In this document: piece by piece, positions 35,742 through 47,154 of the stretch
How the letters are laid out: every line of letters begins with the position of its first letter
Position numbering within the stretch: position 1 is the stretch's first letter
DNA from: Rhinopithecus roxellana
Taxonomy: Eukaryota > Chordata > Mammalia > Primates > Cercopithecidae
Direction of reading: 5' to 3'
Assembly (NCBI RefSeq): GCF_007565055.1
Contig: NC_044558.1
Coordinates: 127,212,235 to 127,276,234, forward strand
DNA: 64,000 nucleotides
Made by a program: the position numbers and the translations under genes
Notes under the pieces: model-generated
The model's database searches: none
Seen by the model: only the letters and a program-made list of their open reading frames with translations
Told to the model about the DNA's origin: nothing

Positions 35742-35967
35742 ATACACGTGGACACAAAGAGGGGAATAATAGACACCAAGGGCCTACTTGAGGGTGGAGG
35801 ATGAGAGGGGAGAGGATTGAAAAACTACTTATCAGGTATTATGTTACTATTTGGATGATGAAATCATTTGTATACCAAACCCCATCAACATACAGTATAC
35901 GCATCCATGTAACAAACCAGCACATGTACCCCTTGAACCTAAAATAAAAGTTGAAAAAGAAAAAAAA

Positions 35968-36062
35968 ACAGAGCTAAATATTATTGTAAGCTACTAAATT
36001 TTTGCTTGTTTTCCTCTCATAGCTTCACCCAGTCTATACTAACTGATATTATTCCTCTGAAG
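35968..36062 (+). mobile_element. Old LTR-like repeat, right part
   Basis: Continues the repeat interrupted at 29014: 'attgtaagctactaaattt' and 'tctatactaactgatatt' resemble the terminal segment of an MLT/MER-type element. The split shows that the L1 is younger than this repeat. Confidence 0.5.
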
Positions 36063-36535
36063 ACAAAGGGGGAAATTATAGTTAGTGTTCCTGTAGAGGA
36101 AGTTGATATTTAGGATAGTAGTTTTGATTAGGTCTCTTCAAATTGTAAGCATCCATGAGAACCATTCATAATCTCTTTGAGTTCTTTTCTCTGGAGGAAC
36201 TGCATCATCCACCAATGGTTCTCTACATTCAACTAAACAGTCAGGCTCACAAAACTACCATAGCCACATTTGACACCAGTCCACCTGGAGGAAGCCTTAA
36301 CTTGTTGGCAGGGCAGTATTAGGTGCTCCCTGTCATTAAGACTCTTTTTAACAGTTAACACAGCTAATTTAGCCTCTGGAGTTACTTTCTGTCCAAATGA
36401 TAGCTCAAGTGAAAGAAGATGAAATCTACATGGGGGTGGGTGTGGGTGTGGAATCTGATTTAAACACCTTATATTCCACAGGAGTTAAAGTCCGTTGGGA
36501 CAATTCCATAGGCATAGGCATTAGTTGAAGTTATA
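36063..36535. other. Unassigned sequence
   Basis: No gene. It contains a short GGGTGT-rich patch near 36430. Confidence 0.45.
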
Positions 36536-36539
36536 CATT

Positions 36540-36665
36540 CATCTTTACAACTAGTTAGGCAACTTTAAACAAATTTTACCTCTCTAGGCCTTTGTTTTCT
36601 GTGTGTAGAAAATGGGGAGGTGAAATCAAATGAGTTTTAAGAGAATTTCTGACTCTGATATCTTC
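36540..36665 (+). mobile_element. MIR (SINE) fragment, sense
   Basis: MIR middle text in sense: 'ggcaactttaaacaaatttt', 'acctctctaggcctttgt', 'aaaatggggaggtgaaatc'. Ends are eroded. Confidence 0.6.
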
Positions 36666-38164
36666 AGATTCTGGACTAAGGCCTTTTAATGAAGACAGAC
36701 ACGCAACATATTAGATTGAAAATAAAACTTGGTCAAAGGCTTATAGTTATGGTAAAATTAAATTTTAATTTGTAAATATACAAAAATCTGGAGGATAATT
36801 TTGTTGTATTCAGTTTTTAAGTTCTGTAACGGTAAAGGTCTATTAAATATAAGCCAGGTACCAGCTTTTATATTTAGGAATCCTGTTTTAATCTAATCTG
36901 CTTATGGGAGTTAATTGACAGCATATTTCTGGTGTTTGATATTTTTCCCTTCTTTTATAATCACTGAGATACAAATTTTATATTGTAGGCTTTAAACAAA
37001 GGAAGAAAGTTACATTTTTGATTATTTTTAAATGACTTTTCATTTATGGATCCTGCTTTTTTTGATATGATACAGTGCTCCAAGAATCACTGTGACAAAT
37101 GCAAGCAATATCAGAGCCCAGGAAAGACACTTTCTTGGATGAACTTTTTCATTATGCTTCATTGAGGTTGCATATTTAAATTATAGCAATGCACTGAAGC
37201 AAAGAACAGATGGATGTGCTCTGGGTCTGAGCAGTAACCCGGATACCTGGTCTACAGGTGTTTTTCCTCATTGCTATATACATGTACAGTGTCCTAGTAT
37301 TCAGGTAGATGACATGAAGCCATGAGGATGTTTTCCCCATTTCATACATTGAAATAGGTAATGATGTTTTTAAAAACCATTAAAAATTATATTCCATGGA
37401 TAGCTACTTCACCAGGGCAGATATTCTTCTGTAATTGTATATTCTGCTGGTGGGTCTGGAGGTCCTAATCCCACCAAAGGCTACCAGAGTTGGATATGAT
37501 GCAGCTCTTTTGTTCACCTCTCTTAAATCTTGTTATGATAAGATTAGTGATATTCCCAGTATACTGAACACATATTAATTGAACCATGTAGTCAGAAAGT
37601 AACTTCTTCAAAATTTCATTGTTCTTTAACATTTATTCAGTGAAACTCATTATTTTCTTGTCCTGAAAATGTGTGCGGTCAAATGAATTTTCTAGACAAT
37701 CTTAAGTAATTCAGAGTCGATATCCAAAAAGAAAAACAGTCCATTCTACATAAGAGCCATCAATCTTCGTTAAAAGATAAAAGTTGATTTAAAATGGAAG
37801 ATCCTCTTCCTCCTGCAATCCAAACCTACTATATAGTCTGAGAACCCTGTGTTCCCAGAAAGAGAGGCATTCATTGGCTATGGGATGGACTTTCACTCTC
37901 ATGCCCACCTAGCCTTCAATTCTTTTTCTCTTCACTTGCTACCTTATTTCTGCACTCTCCCATGTTGGTGGTTGGGGAGGAAGGAGAGGACAGAGGCAGG
38001 AAATTTTACTTGTCTGGTACTGTGAAGGTGATGGGGCCATACTTTGGACATAGCACACATTAAAGCTGATTCTTTCCTGCATGGGCACATGTGGTTCTTC
38101 AGAGATGAGCCCTGCATTGCAATTCCTCTGACACGGGCAAGTGCAATTTGTATTTAGTCTAGTT
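36666..38164. other. Unassigned non-coding sequence
   Basis: About 1.5 kb with no recognised gene or repeat. Confidence 0.45.
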
Positions 38165-38171
38165 GTTTACT

Positions 38172-38175
<4 letters not shown>

Positions 38176-38204
<29 letters not shown>

Positions 38205-38486
38205 AGACGGAGTCTCACTCTGTCGCCCAGGCTGGAGTGCAGTGGCCGGATCTCAGCTCACTGCAAGCTCTGCCTCCCGGGTTTACTGCCATTCTCCTGC
38301 CTCAGCCTCCCGAGTAGCTGGGACTACAGGCGCCCGCCACCTCGCCCGGCTAGTTTTTTGTATTTTTTAGTAGAGACGGGGTTTCACCGTGTTAGCCAGG
38401 ATGGTCTCGATCTCCTGACCTCGCGATCCACCCGTCTCGGCCTCCCAAAGTGCTGGGATTACAGGCTTGAGCCACCGTGCCCGGCC
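38176..38486 (-). mobile_element. AluYR-lineage Alu, antisense (Old World monkey type)
   Basis: Shows the same diagnostic set as the copy at 16280 ('gtggccggatctcagctc', 'cacctcgcccggctag', 'ttttttagtag', 'cccgtctcgg', 'ggcttgagcc'), with fewer private changes. The T tail is about 29 nt. The target duplication is 11 bp with one mismatch ('gtttacttctt' at 38165-38175, 'gttgacttctt' at 38487-38497). Confidence 0.95.
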
Positions 38487-38499
38487 GTTGACTTCTTAC

Positions 38500-39190
38500 A
38501 TTGCTCCAAGGAATGAAAACCTTTGTTTCTTTCTGTTGATGCTTGCTCATTTTTCTTGTAGGTTCTTTTAGCATCTAAAATTCCCCATACAGTTATCTCT
38601 CCCACATGAGACCACATTTGGTCCAAGAGAAACACTCATACTCAGCACTAATACATTGGCACTGATAATTTCCAGAAAACAGCTCCTTTCCTGCATCAGC
38701 TACTTCAGTCAGGTTCTTGCCACTATGTTCCCAGCAGCTGAGGATGTTGCCTCCTTTTACAGTTACTTTTTCCTGGCTTTAGGTGAAGGGTAGGGCAATT
38801 CTCTGAAAAGCCTTTCAAAAAAATCCCTTTCTGGGTTTCTGTGGTGCTGGCAATGTTCTGTTTCTTGACCCAAGTGCCAGCTATATTGGTGTGTATTTAG
38901 TGATAATTTATTATGATTTACATTTATATTTTATAACTTTTCTCTATGTTAGACCCCAATAACACTCATTCAGAAAAAAATTAGTCAAAATAATATCATC
39001 TGGTACTAAAAGCAATGCAACAAATCCTAATCTCCAACTCACAACCTTCATACACTTTTTATGAAGTATCTTCTCTCTGGTTCTTACTTTTTTTTTGAAT
39101 AATTTTGCATCTTGTTGTAGCTTCTCACTTTAGAAAGTGCCTCAGTTGAAATTTTTGTTTTATCATGTACATTCATTTTAACTACAATCT
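38500..39190. other. Unassigned sequence
   Basis: No gene or recognised repeat. Confidence 0.45.
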
Positions 39191-39194
39191 AGTG

Positions 39195-39385
39195 AATAAT
39201 AATGTCCAATACCATAATAAGCCTTTTACTTACATTATCTCAAGAAATCTTCCTACAAACTCAAATGAGGAAACCAAGTCTCTAGGGATGGAGTAACTTG
39301 CCTAACGTTGCAGGACAAATACATGGCTATGCCAAAATTTAGACCCAAAATTCTTTGACTTCATAGCCCATGCTTTTTCCAGATA
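39195..39385 (-). mobile_element. MIR (SINE), antisense
   Basis: Reverse-complement landmarks: 'ttacttacattatctca', 'caaatgaggaaaccaagtc', 'gtaacttgcctaac', 'atagcccatgctttttcc'. Moderately diverged. Confidence 0.72.
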
Positions 39386-40505
39386 GACAATTCTCAGTTT
39401 CAGAACAAGGATTCTCATAAGTGCAACTTGGAGGCCACTGCAAAATATGTAACAACATTGCAATTGCTGACCATGTCAGATTTCCAAGTCTCTCCCATTT
39501 GCTGAAATCGGAGTGAAATATTTGTATGGAGATCTCAAGTCTGGTGACCAAAGCTTGTTTGAAGCCTAAGGGATTCTATTGTAAGCTTATGGCTCTTGAG
39601 ATGTGCAAAACTGTACCTGTCTTAGACTAAACACAGAATAAAAGGTGGAAAAAGGAGAAGGGATTGTTCTTAAAAATTTACTCAGCCACTGAGGTTGGTT
39701 GATAACTTCATTCTACAAAACAAATTATTAGTGGTCTAAGGACTAAGACAATTTACTTGGAAACTTCAGAAGAGTAAATAATTTAGCTCTCTGTCATGGA
39801 GTTGGGAAACAGTTGCCCATTAGGCTAATTTGGGGAAAAAAAACTTGTGTACCAGATGAAGCAGATATATGGTCTTTACCTGTGTAGCTCAAGCTGCAGA
39901 GAAAATGTTTATTCAGCAGATATTGAATGAATATATCTACAGCAATTAAGCGAGGTCTAAGAATTACTTTGCAGAGAGATTTTTTTGGTGATAGAACACT
40001 GTGGGACCTCATGGTACTGAGGCCCATGAATTGACTGATTCTACCCCTTGTTGATAAAATAAAACTGCTGATAAATCTAATAATAGTGTCTATGTATTGT
40101 AAGCAGAGATACATGTATTACCTTGCTTCAATTTCTTGGTAAACTTTATCCATTGAAATTAAAATGTATCCCAAAAGTTTTTTATTTTTGTAAATATGAT
40201 TTCCAAATTTCCTCATTGTAAACATAATAAAAATTCACTATAGATAATTGGAAAAATTAAAAGATACAATAATTTTAACTTGGTCATTCTAAGGTGATAA
40301 TTACTAACCTTTTTAATGTTAATTCTTAGTTACAGCTGAACTCAGGGTTTATAAACAATTTTATTGTCTCTTTTTTCCTTCACTTAACTGCATAAGATAA
40401 GCCATTTTTGTTCTAAAATTAAATATATATTTAAACTAATAATTCTTTAATTTTATAAACTATCCAATCAGTGTTCAGATTTTCTAAATCATTTCATATG
40501 TATTT
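39386..40505. other. Unassigned AT-rich sequence
   Basis: No gene. The 106-residue minus-strand frame (39794-40114) has no domain and is probably chance. Confidence 0.45.
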
Positions 40506-40511
40506 TCTTTG

Positions 40512-40901
40512 TCTTGTTTTCAACTTTTATTTTAGGTTTGGGGCATAACAGCAGGTTTGTTATATAGGTAAACTACATGTCATGGGGGTTTGGAGTACAA
40601 ATTATTGTGTCACTCAGGTAATAAGTATAATATCTGATAGGTATGTTTTCTGATCCTCTCCCTCCTCCCACCCTCCACCTTCAAGTAGGCCCCAGTGTCA
40701 GTTGTTCTTCTCTTAGTGTCCAAGTGTTCTCATTGTTTAGCTCCCACTTACAAGTGAGAACATGTATTTGGTTTTATGTTCTGCATTAGTTTGTTTAGGG
40801 TAATGACCTCCAGCTCCATCCATGTTGCTGCAACAGACATGACTTTATTCTTTTCTATGGCTGCATAGTATCCTACAGTGTATGTGTACCACATTTTCTC
40901 T
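40512..40901 (-). mobile_element. Antisense L1 3' end (L1P type), short
   Basis: 3' UTR and last ORF2 codons in reverse complement ('cttttattttaggtttggg', 'tagctcccacttacaagtg', 'ctatggctgcatagtat'). It is abruptly followed by the 3' end of another antisense L1 at 40905, so one L1 has inserted at the edge of, or into, the other. Confidence 0.85.
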
Positions 40902-40904
40902 TTT

Positions 40905-41845
40905 TAATTTTATTTTTCCATAAGTTATTGGGGTACAAGTGGTATTGGTTATGTAAGTTCTTCTAGTGGTGATTTGTGAGATTATGGTACACCCATCACC
41001 CAAGCAGTATACACTTTATCATATGGGTAGTCTTTTATCCTTCGTCCCCCTCCCACTCTCCCCACCAAGTCTCCAAAGTCCATTGTATCATTCTTATGCC
41101 TTTGCATCATCATAGCTTAGCTCCCACATATCAGCGAGAATATACGATGTTTGATTTTTCCATTCCTGAGTTACATCACTTAGAATAATAGTCTCGAATC
41201 TCATCCAGGTCACTACAAATGCTGTTAATTTATTCCTTTTAATGGCTGTGTAGCATTCCATCCTATAAATACCACAGTTTCTTTGTCTACTTGTTGATTG
41301 ATGGGCATTTGGGTTGGTTCCACGATTTTGCAATTGTGAATTGTGTTGCTATAAACATGCATGTGCAAGTGTCTCTTTGAATAATGACTTCTTTTCCTTT
41401 GGGTAGATACCCAGTAGTGGGATTGCTGGATCAAATGGTAGTTCTACTTTTAGTTTTAAAAGAATCTCCACAGTTTTCCATTGTGGCTGTACTAGTTTAC
41501 ATTCCCACCAGCAGTGTAGAAGTGCTCCCTGATCATCAGCATCCACTGCCAACATCTACTGTTTTCTGAATTTTTGATTATGGCCATTCTTACAGGAGGA
41601 AGGTGGTATCGCATTGTGGGTTTTGATTTGCATTTCCCTGATCATGAGTGATGTTGAGCATTTTTATGTATGTTTGTTGGCCATTTGTGTATCTTCTTTT
41701 GAGAATTGTCTGTTCATGTCCTTAACCCTTGGTTTTGGGTTCTTGGTCATGAAATCCTTGCCTAAGCCAATGTCTAGAAGGGTTTTTCCAATGTTATCTT
41801 CTATAATGTTTATAGTTTCAGGTCTTAAGTTTAAGTCCTTAGCAA
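40905..41845 (-). mobile_element. Antisense L1 3' portion with internal deletion
   Basis: 3' UTR of a different type ('cataagttattggggtac', 'gtacacccatcacccaagc') and ORF2 C-terminus. Near 41728 the text jumps past about 200 bp of expected ORF2 ('cttaacccttggttttggg') and continues to 41845. There it breaks off into unrelated CpG-bearing sequence. It may be the 3' part of the L1 resuming at 42645, with the RT region lost. Confidence 0.8.
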
Positions 41846-42317
41846 AATGCACCAGATTCGTGCCCTGCCCGGAGTTCTGGCTAGGAGGTTCTGGCTGGAT
41901 TCCACTTGTTACAGAGCTCAGCTGGAGACTTCCTTCTCCCTGTGGCCTTTTCCCCGCTCCTCTGGCCGCCCTCCTGAAGGATTCCTGTGGTGCCAGGCAG
42001 GAATGGGCTGCTTGGGGACCCAGCGAGCTCCCAGGGCCTTTCCCGCTGCTTCCTCTACCTCTGTGTTTCGCTGGGTTCTCGAGATTGACTCAGTTCCAGG
42101 TAAGGTTAGACTCATTGTATCTAGTTGTCTCCCGGGTCCTGCAGGAGCAATCCGCTTCCTTCAGAGGGTCTGTGGGTCCTCTTTGGATTCCTAGTTTGTT
42201 CTTGCCATTGATAATGGAACTAAAATTCATGATGCGAGCCTCCGCACCCTGCCCTGTCCGTTGGAGTCACAGCTGCAATCTAGTCCTGCCCGCCGTCCAA
42301 CATGATGATTCCTCTCC

Positions 42318-42320
<3 letters not shown>
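41846..42320. other. CpG-bearing segment of unknown identity at an L1 junction
   Basis: This 475-bp segment is markedly richer in G+C and CpG than its surroundings ('gtgccctgcccggagttc', 'cctctggccgccctcctg', 'gcctccgcaccctgccc'). It replaces the L1 reverse-transcriptase region. It is bounded by L1 on the left and an AluS T tail on the right. It may be an L1 5' UTR type or other retroelement regulatory sequence, or a captured transcript. An overlapping 245-residue frame (41614-42351) is a composite of antisense L1, this segment and poly(T), not a gene. Confidence 0.6.
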
Positions 42321-42349
<29 letters not shown>

Positions 42350-42644
42350 GAGACGGAGTCTCGCTCTGTCGCCCACGCGGAGTGCAATGGCACGATCTCG
42401 GCTCACTGCAACCTCTGCCTCCCGGGTTCCAGCGATTCTCCTGCCTCAGCCTCCCGAGTAGCTGGGACTATAGGCGTGTGCCACCACGCCCAGGTAATTT
42501 TTGGTATTATTATGGTTTTTTGTTTTAGTAGAGATGGGGTTTCCCGGCGTTAGCCAGGATGGTCTTGATCTCCTGACCTCGTGATCCGCCCACCTCAGCC
42601 TCCCACAGTGTTGGGATTACAGGCGTGAGCCACAGCGCCTGGCC
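42321..42644 (-). mobile_element. AluS, antisense
   Basis: T tail of 29, S-type text ('ggttccagcgattctcctg'), and an unusual internal expansion near 42500-42525 ('ttggtattattatgg'). Left flank is the CpG-bearing segment and right flank is L1 ORF2. A clear target duplication is not visible ('ctctcccca' vs 'ctgctccct'). Confidence 0.9.
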
Positions 42645-42659
42645 CTGCTCCCTATTCTT

Positions 42660-44103
42660 TATACGTCTGGTAAAATTTGGCTCAGAATCCATCTGGTCTT
42701 GAGCTATTTTTATTGGTAGGCTTTTTGTTACTGATTGAATTTTGGAACTCGTTATTTGTTTGTTCAGGGATTCAATTTCTTCCTGGTTCAGTCTTGGGGA
42801 GGTTGTTATGTGTCTAGGAATTATCAGTTTCTTCTAGATTTTCTAGTTTGTGTGCATAGTCATGTTCATAGTAGTCTCTGAGGGTTTGTTTTTATATTTC
42901 TGTTGTGTCAGTGGTAACATCCCCTTTGTCATTTCTGATTGTGCCAAATTGCATCTTTTCTCCTTTTCTTTTAGTTGTCTAGCTAGCTCTATTAATCTTA
43001 TTCATTTTTTCAAAGAACCAATTTCTGGATTCATTAATCTTTGTCTTTTGTGTGTATGTCTCAGTTTTTTTCAGTTCAGCTCTGATTTTGGTTATTTCTT
43101 GTCTTCTGCTAGTGTTAGGGTTGGTTTGCTCTAGCTTTAGTTTTTCTAGTTGTGATATTCGACTGTTAATTTGAGATCAAAGTTTTTGATGTTGGCATTC
43201 AGTGCTGTAAACTCTCCTCCTAACATTGCCTTAGGTGTGTTCCAGAGATTCTGGTATGTTGTATTTTTGTTCCCATTAGTTTCATCGAATTTCTTGATTT
43301 TTGCCTTAATTTCATTATTTACTGAAAAGTCATTCAGAAGCAGATTGTTTAACGTCCATGTAATTGTATGGCTTTGAGTGATTTCCTTAGCATTGATTTC
43401 TATTTTTATTGCCCTGTGGTCTGAGATCGTGGCTGGTATACTGTTGGATTTTTTGAATTTGCTGAGTATTGTTTTATGTTTGATTGTGTGGTCAGTTTTA
43501 GAATATGTGCCATGTGTAGATGAGATGAATATATATTCTGTTGTTGTGTGGGGAGTTCTGTAGATGTTATTAGGCTCATTTGGTCAAATGTTAAATTCAG
43601 GTCCTGACTATCTTTGTTAATATTCTGCCTCATTGTTTTGTCTAATATTATCAGTCGGGGGTTAAAGTCTCCCACTATTATTGTGTGGGAATATAAGTCT
43701 CTTTGTAGTTATCTAAGAACTTGCTGTATTAATCTGGGTGCTCCTGTGTTGGGTACATATATACTTAGAATAGTTATGTCTTCTTGTTGAATTGAACCCT
43801 TTACCATTATGTAATGTCTTTCTTTATCTTTTTTGATCTTCGTTGACTTACAGTCCATTTTGTCTGACATTAGGATCACAACCCCTGCTTTTTTCTGTTT
43901 TCCATTTGCTTAGATTTTTCTCCATGCCTTTATTTTGAGCCTATGCATGTCATTGCATGTGAGATGGGTCTTTTGAAGATAGCATACCATTGGGTGTTGC
44001 TTCTTGATCTAGCTTGACACTCTGTGCCTTTTAATTGGAGGTATTTAGCCCATTTACATTCAAGATTAGCATTAATATTTATGGATTTGATTCCGTTATC
44101 ATG
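42660..44103 (-). pseudogene. L1 ORF2 endonuclease region remnant
   Basis: Minus-strand text of the ORF2 N-terminal endonuclease and linker region. The initiating region is near 44103, followed by text equivalent to 'NGLNTSN'. The 89-residue frame at 43406-43675 reads 'MGDFNPRLIILDKTMRQ', matching the conserved GDFN-type endonuclease motif region. Frameshifts break it into small frames. Confidence 0.8.
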
Positions 44104-44218
44104 TTAATAGCTGGTTATTATGCTGGCATGTTTGTGTAGTTGCTTTATAGTGTCACTGGTCTATGTACTTCAGTGTGTCTATGTAGTGACTGGTAATGGT
44201 CTTTGCATATTTAGCGCT

Positions 44219-45120
44219 CCTTTCTGAACCTCTTTTAAGACAGGTCTGGTAGTAATAAATTCTCTCAGCATTTGCTTGTCTGAAAAGGACCTTATTTCTC
44301 CTTCACTTAGTTTGGCTGGATATGAAATTCTTGTTGGAAATTCTTTTTTTAAGAATGTTGAATATAGGCCCCCAGTCTCTTCTGGCTTGTAGGGTTTCTG
44401 CTGAAAAGTGTGCTGTTAGCTTGATGGGGTTCCCTTTGTAGGTGACCTGCCCTTTCTCTCTAGCTGCCCTTAATTGTTTTTCTTTGATGTCAACCTCAGA
44501 GAATCTGATGATTATGTGTTTGGGAGATGATCTTCTTGCGTAGTGTTTTGCAGAGGTTCTCTGTATTTCTTGAATTTGAATGTAGTTCTCTCTAGTGAGG
44601 TTGGGGAAGTTTTCATGGACGATATCCTGAAATATGTTTCCAAGTTGCTTGCTTTCTTCCTGTCTCTTTCAGGGATGCCAATGAGTCATAGGTTTGGTTT
44701 CTTTACATAATCACACATTTCTTGGAAGGATTTTTTGTTCTTTTTAATTCTTTTTTCTTTATTTTTGTTTGCCTGGGTTATTTTAGATAGCTAGTCTTTG
44801 AGCTCTGAGATTCTTTCCTCAGCTTGGTCTATTCTGCTGTTAACATGCACAATTGCATTATACAATTCTTTTTTTTTTTTTTCTTTTCGGATCAGTCCCC
44901 CAACATTATGCAATTCTTGTAGTGTGTTTTTCAGCTCTATCAGATTACTTTGGTCCTTTTTTATAATGGCTATTTCATCTATCAGCTCCTGTATTATGTG
45001 ATTCTTAGATTCCTTGGATTGCATTTCAATGTCCTCCTGAATCTCGATGATCTTTGTTCCTATCCATATTCTGAATCCTATTTCTATCATTTCAACCACT
45101 TCAGCCTGGTTAAGATAGTG
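44219..45120 (-). pseudogene. L1 ORF1 remnant
   Basis: The minus-strand frame at 44791-45099 is ORF1 coiled-coil text ('IIQELIDEIAIIKKDQ', 'LIELKNTLQELHN', 'RIDQAEERISELKD'). A lysine run marks an A-tract expansion. The RRM and C-terminal region continue to about 44219 with stops. Non-functional. Confidence 0.84.
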
Positions 45121-47154
45121 TGGTCATTTGGAGGAAAGAAGGCACTCTGACTTTTTTAGTTGCCAGAGTTCTTGTGCTGGTTATTTCTCATCTGTGTGAG
45201 CGAGCTGATGTTCTTTTAACTGTGGTGGTAATTGAGTACAGTCAGTTGACTTCCTTTCTGGATGTTTTCAGAGGACCAAAGCTTTGTTCAGGGTGTTTAT
45301 TTGTAGCTGAATTCTTGTTTTTGGTTTCAGAGGGTGAGTATATTAGCAAAGTCTTTTTTGGTATTGATGCTTGTGCTGTGATCCAGTAGGTGGCACATAA
45401 GTGTAATGGCCTGTAGGTAGGCTCTTGCTCAGTTAACATAGCTCCCCTGTATTTCTTCCCAGTTGCAGCTGTACTCCCTCTCAGTGCTCTGAAAGTGTGG
45501 GTTTATCTCCCACTTGAGTACTGGCTGCAGATCTCAACTTGGCACTCCTGGGCTGCACGCCACAGCTCTAGGGTGATCTCTGGCTTTATGTTACTTTCCC
45601 AGCTTGGAGGCAGCAGGGGAAGGGACTTTAGCAGTGGTTGTGGCAGAGGGTCTTTGACCTGTCTCTTGGGGCTCCAGCCGAGAAACATGAAGAGCTGCTG
45701 TCAATCAGTTTAATTAGCCTGGGATGGGGCAGCTGAACGGTGGGTCCACACTAATGAGGCCCCACCTGGTGATGAGCAGGGGCCTTGGGTGGGACCTGGG
45801 GGAGACAGACTGGCCTCGTCTCCTTAAGGCAACTGCCGCTTGCTGGAAGTGTGATTAAAGCAGTCAGGGTCTTTGCTTCTTTCCTGGTCTGAAGGTAGCA
45901 AGGGCAGTACCACTGCAGTGGCAGTGGCAAGGGGGTTTTTGGTTGCTTCTCCCTCAGAGAAATGCGAAGCTGCTGCTCCTAGGAGCGTTCAGCCAGGGGG
46001 TGGGGCAGCTTCTCTGCTAGCCTGAGCCGGGCTCTGCTTGTTAAAGAGCAGGAGGTTAGTCCACGGCTCACAGGGATGAGAGCCTGGGCTTCTCTCTGCT
46101 TGGCATGCTGGAAGCTCAGGTGAAGCCCTTCGATTCTTTGTTCTCCAGACTGAGGGCAGCAGAGGCAGAATCATTGCTGTGGCAGTGGCAGGGGGGCTTC
46201 TGGGAGCCCCTCACTAGGGAAAAACAGTCCCCACCAGTGGATATGCTGAACCATGGGTGAGGCAGCTGTTCTGCAGTCCCAAGCCAGGGGCCCTGTGTGG
46301 TGAAGAGTTGTGGGGGTAGTGGGGAGGGAGGGCGTCACAAGGAAGAGAGACTGGATTCCTTTTTGTCTGGTGGCTGCAGTATGTTGCAGTTGCCAGCGTA
46401 GCTATTGTGCCCTCTGTTCCTTCCCCAACCTGTGGAAGGTTAGGGAGATATTAACTGTAGCTTCAGAGGCAGAGGGGTTGTGGGTTGTTTCTGGGATTAC
46501 TTCCCACCTCTGACTAAAGTGTTCAGGAAGGGGCAGGGTAGTTTTGCTAGAGTCCCAGGTTGGGTGGCCCTGCCCAGTGATGAGAAGCCAAGACAGAAGC
46601 CCAGGTGGAGAACAGTCCAGTCACTCTTCCGTGGGAGGGCTGCACTGTTCTGGGGTAACCATGTCACTCCCTAATCACCATGTACTCTCCAGAGCAGCAG
46701 GATCTGGGAGACAGCAAAAATGGTGGCCAGCCTCTCCCTCTGCAAGCTTCCGTCCCAGGGAAGTGTAGATCTGCTACTAGCCTGAGAGCCCTGGTCGTGG
46801 GGTGTGCAGGGTGCCTGGAGTCCCAGATAGATGGGTCCCACTCAATGAGGAGAAGTGGGATCAGGGACCCATGTAAAAAACAGTCTGGCCACTTTACCTT
46901 GGGTCAGTTGCGCTGTGTGGGGGATCCAAGCCTCTCCCTAATCACCACTTGCTCTCCAGAGCCTGAAGGTTATAGCAGCAGAGACTGCAAGGCAGCAAAA
47001 ACTGGTGGCCGGACTCTCCCTCTGCACAGTCCATCCTAGGGAAGTGCAGAGTTGCTACCAGCCTGAGAGTCTTCGTTGGGGTTGGCTGGAGTCCCAGGCT
47101 GTGGGGTCCCACCCAGTGAGAGGAAGCAGGACACATATAAAAAACAGCTTGGCC
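45121..47154 (-). repeat. GC-richer L1 5' UTR with repeated modules (distal part continues at 52806-53775)
   Basis: Repeated motifs recur at spaced intervals. 'gcagtggca' plus a G run occurs near 45915 and 46175. A 'tgctac(t/c)(a/g)gcctgagag' block occurs near 46771, 47053, 52971 and 53200. Removing the inserted sense L1 gives spacing of roughly 230-285 bp. No reading frame here is coding. Confidence 0.65.

Larger units (their letters stand above)
29021..35967 (+). mobile_element. Near full-length sense L1 (L1PA/L1PB age), decayed, with later insertions
   Basis: It starts with a canonical L1 5' end ('cccaagatggctgac', containing a YY1-type core at 29032-29039). It has a GC-richer 5' UTR to about 30430, ORF1, a short intergenic region, ORF2 and a 3' UTR ending 'gaacctaaaataaaag' plus an A-rich tail. 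About 6.9 kb in total includes an MLT1-like segment and an MST-type LTR. The 3' end text fits older L1PA/L1PB. Flanks show a poor possible duplication ('aaataaatgtt' / 'gctaaatatt'). Confidence 0.88.

Noticed and set aside
41614..42351. 245-residue open frame
   Set aside because: It runs across antisense L1, the CpG-bearing segment and an Alu T tail encoding a phenylalanine run. It has no domain and is composite.
46310..47039. Several overlapping frames of 60-119 residues
   Set aside because: All fall in the repeated L1 5' UTR modules and show no domain.
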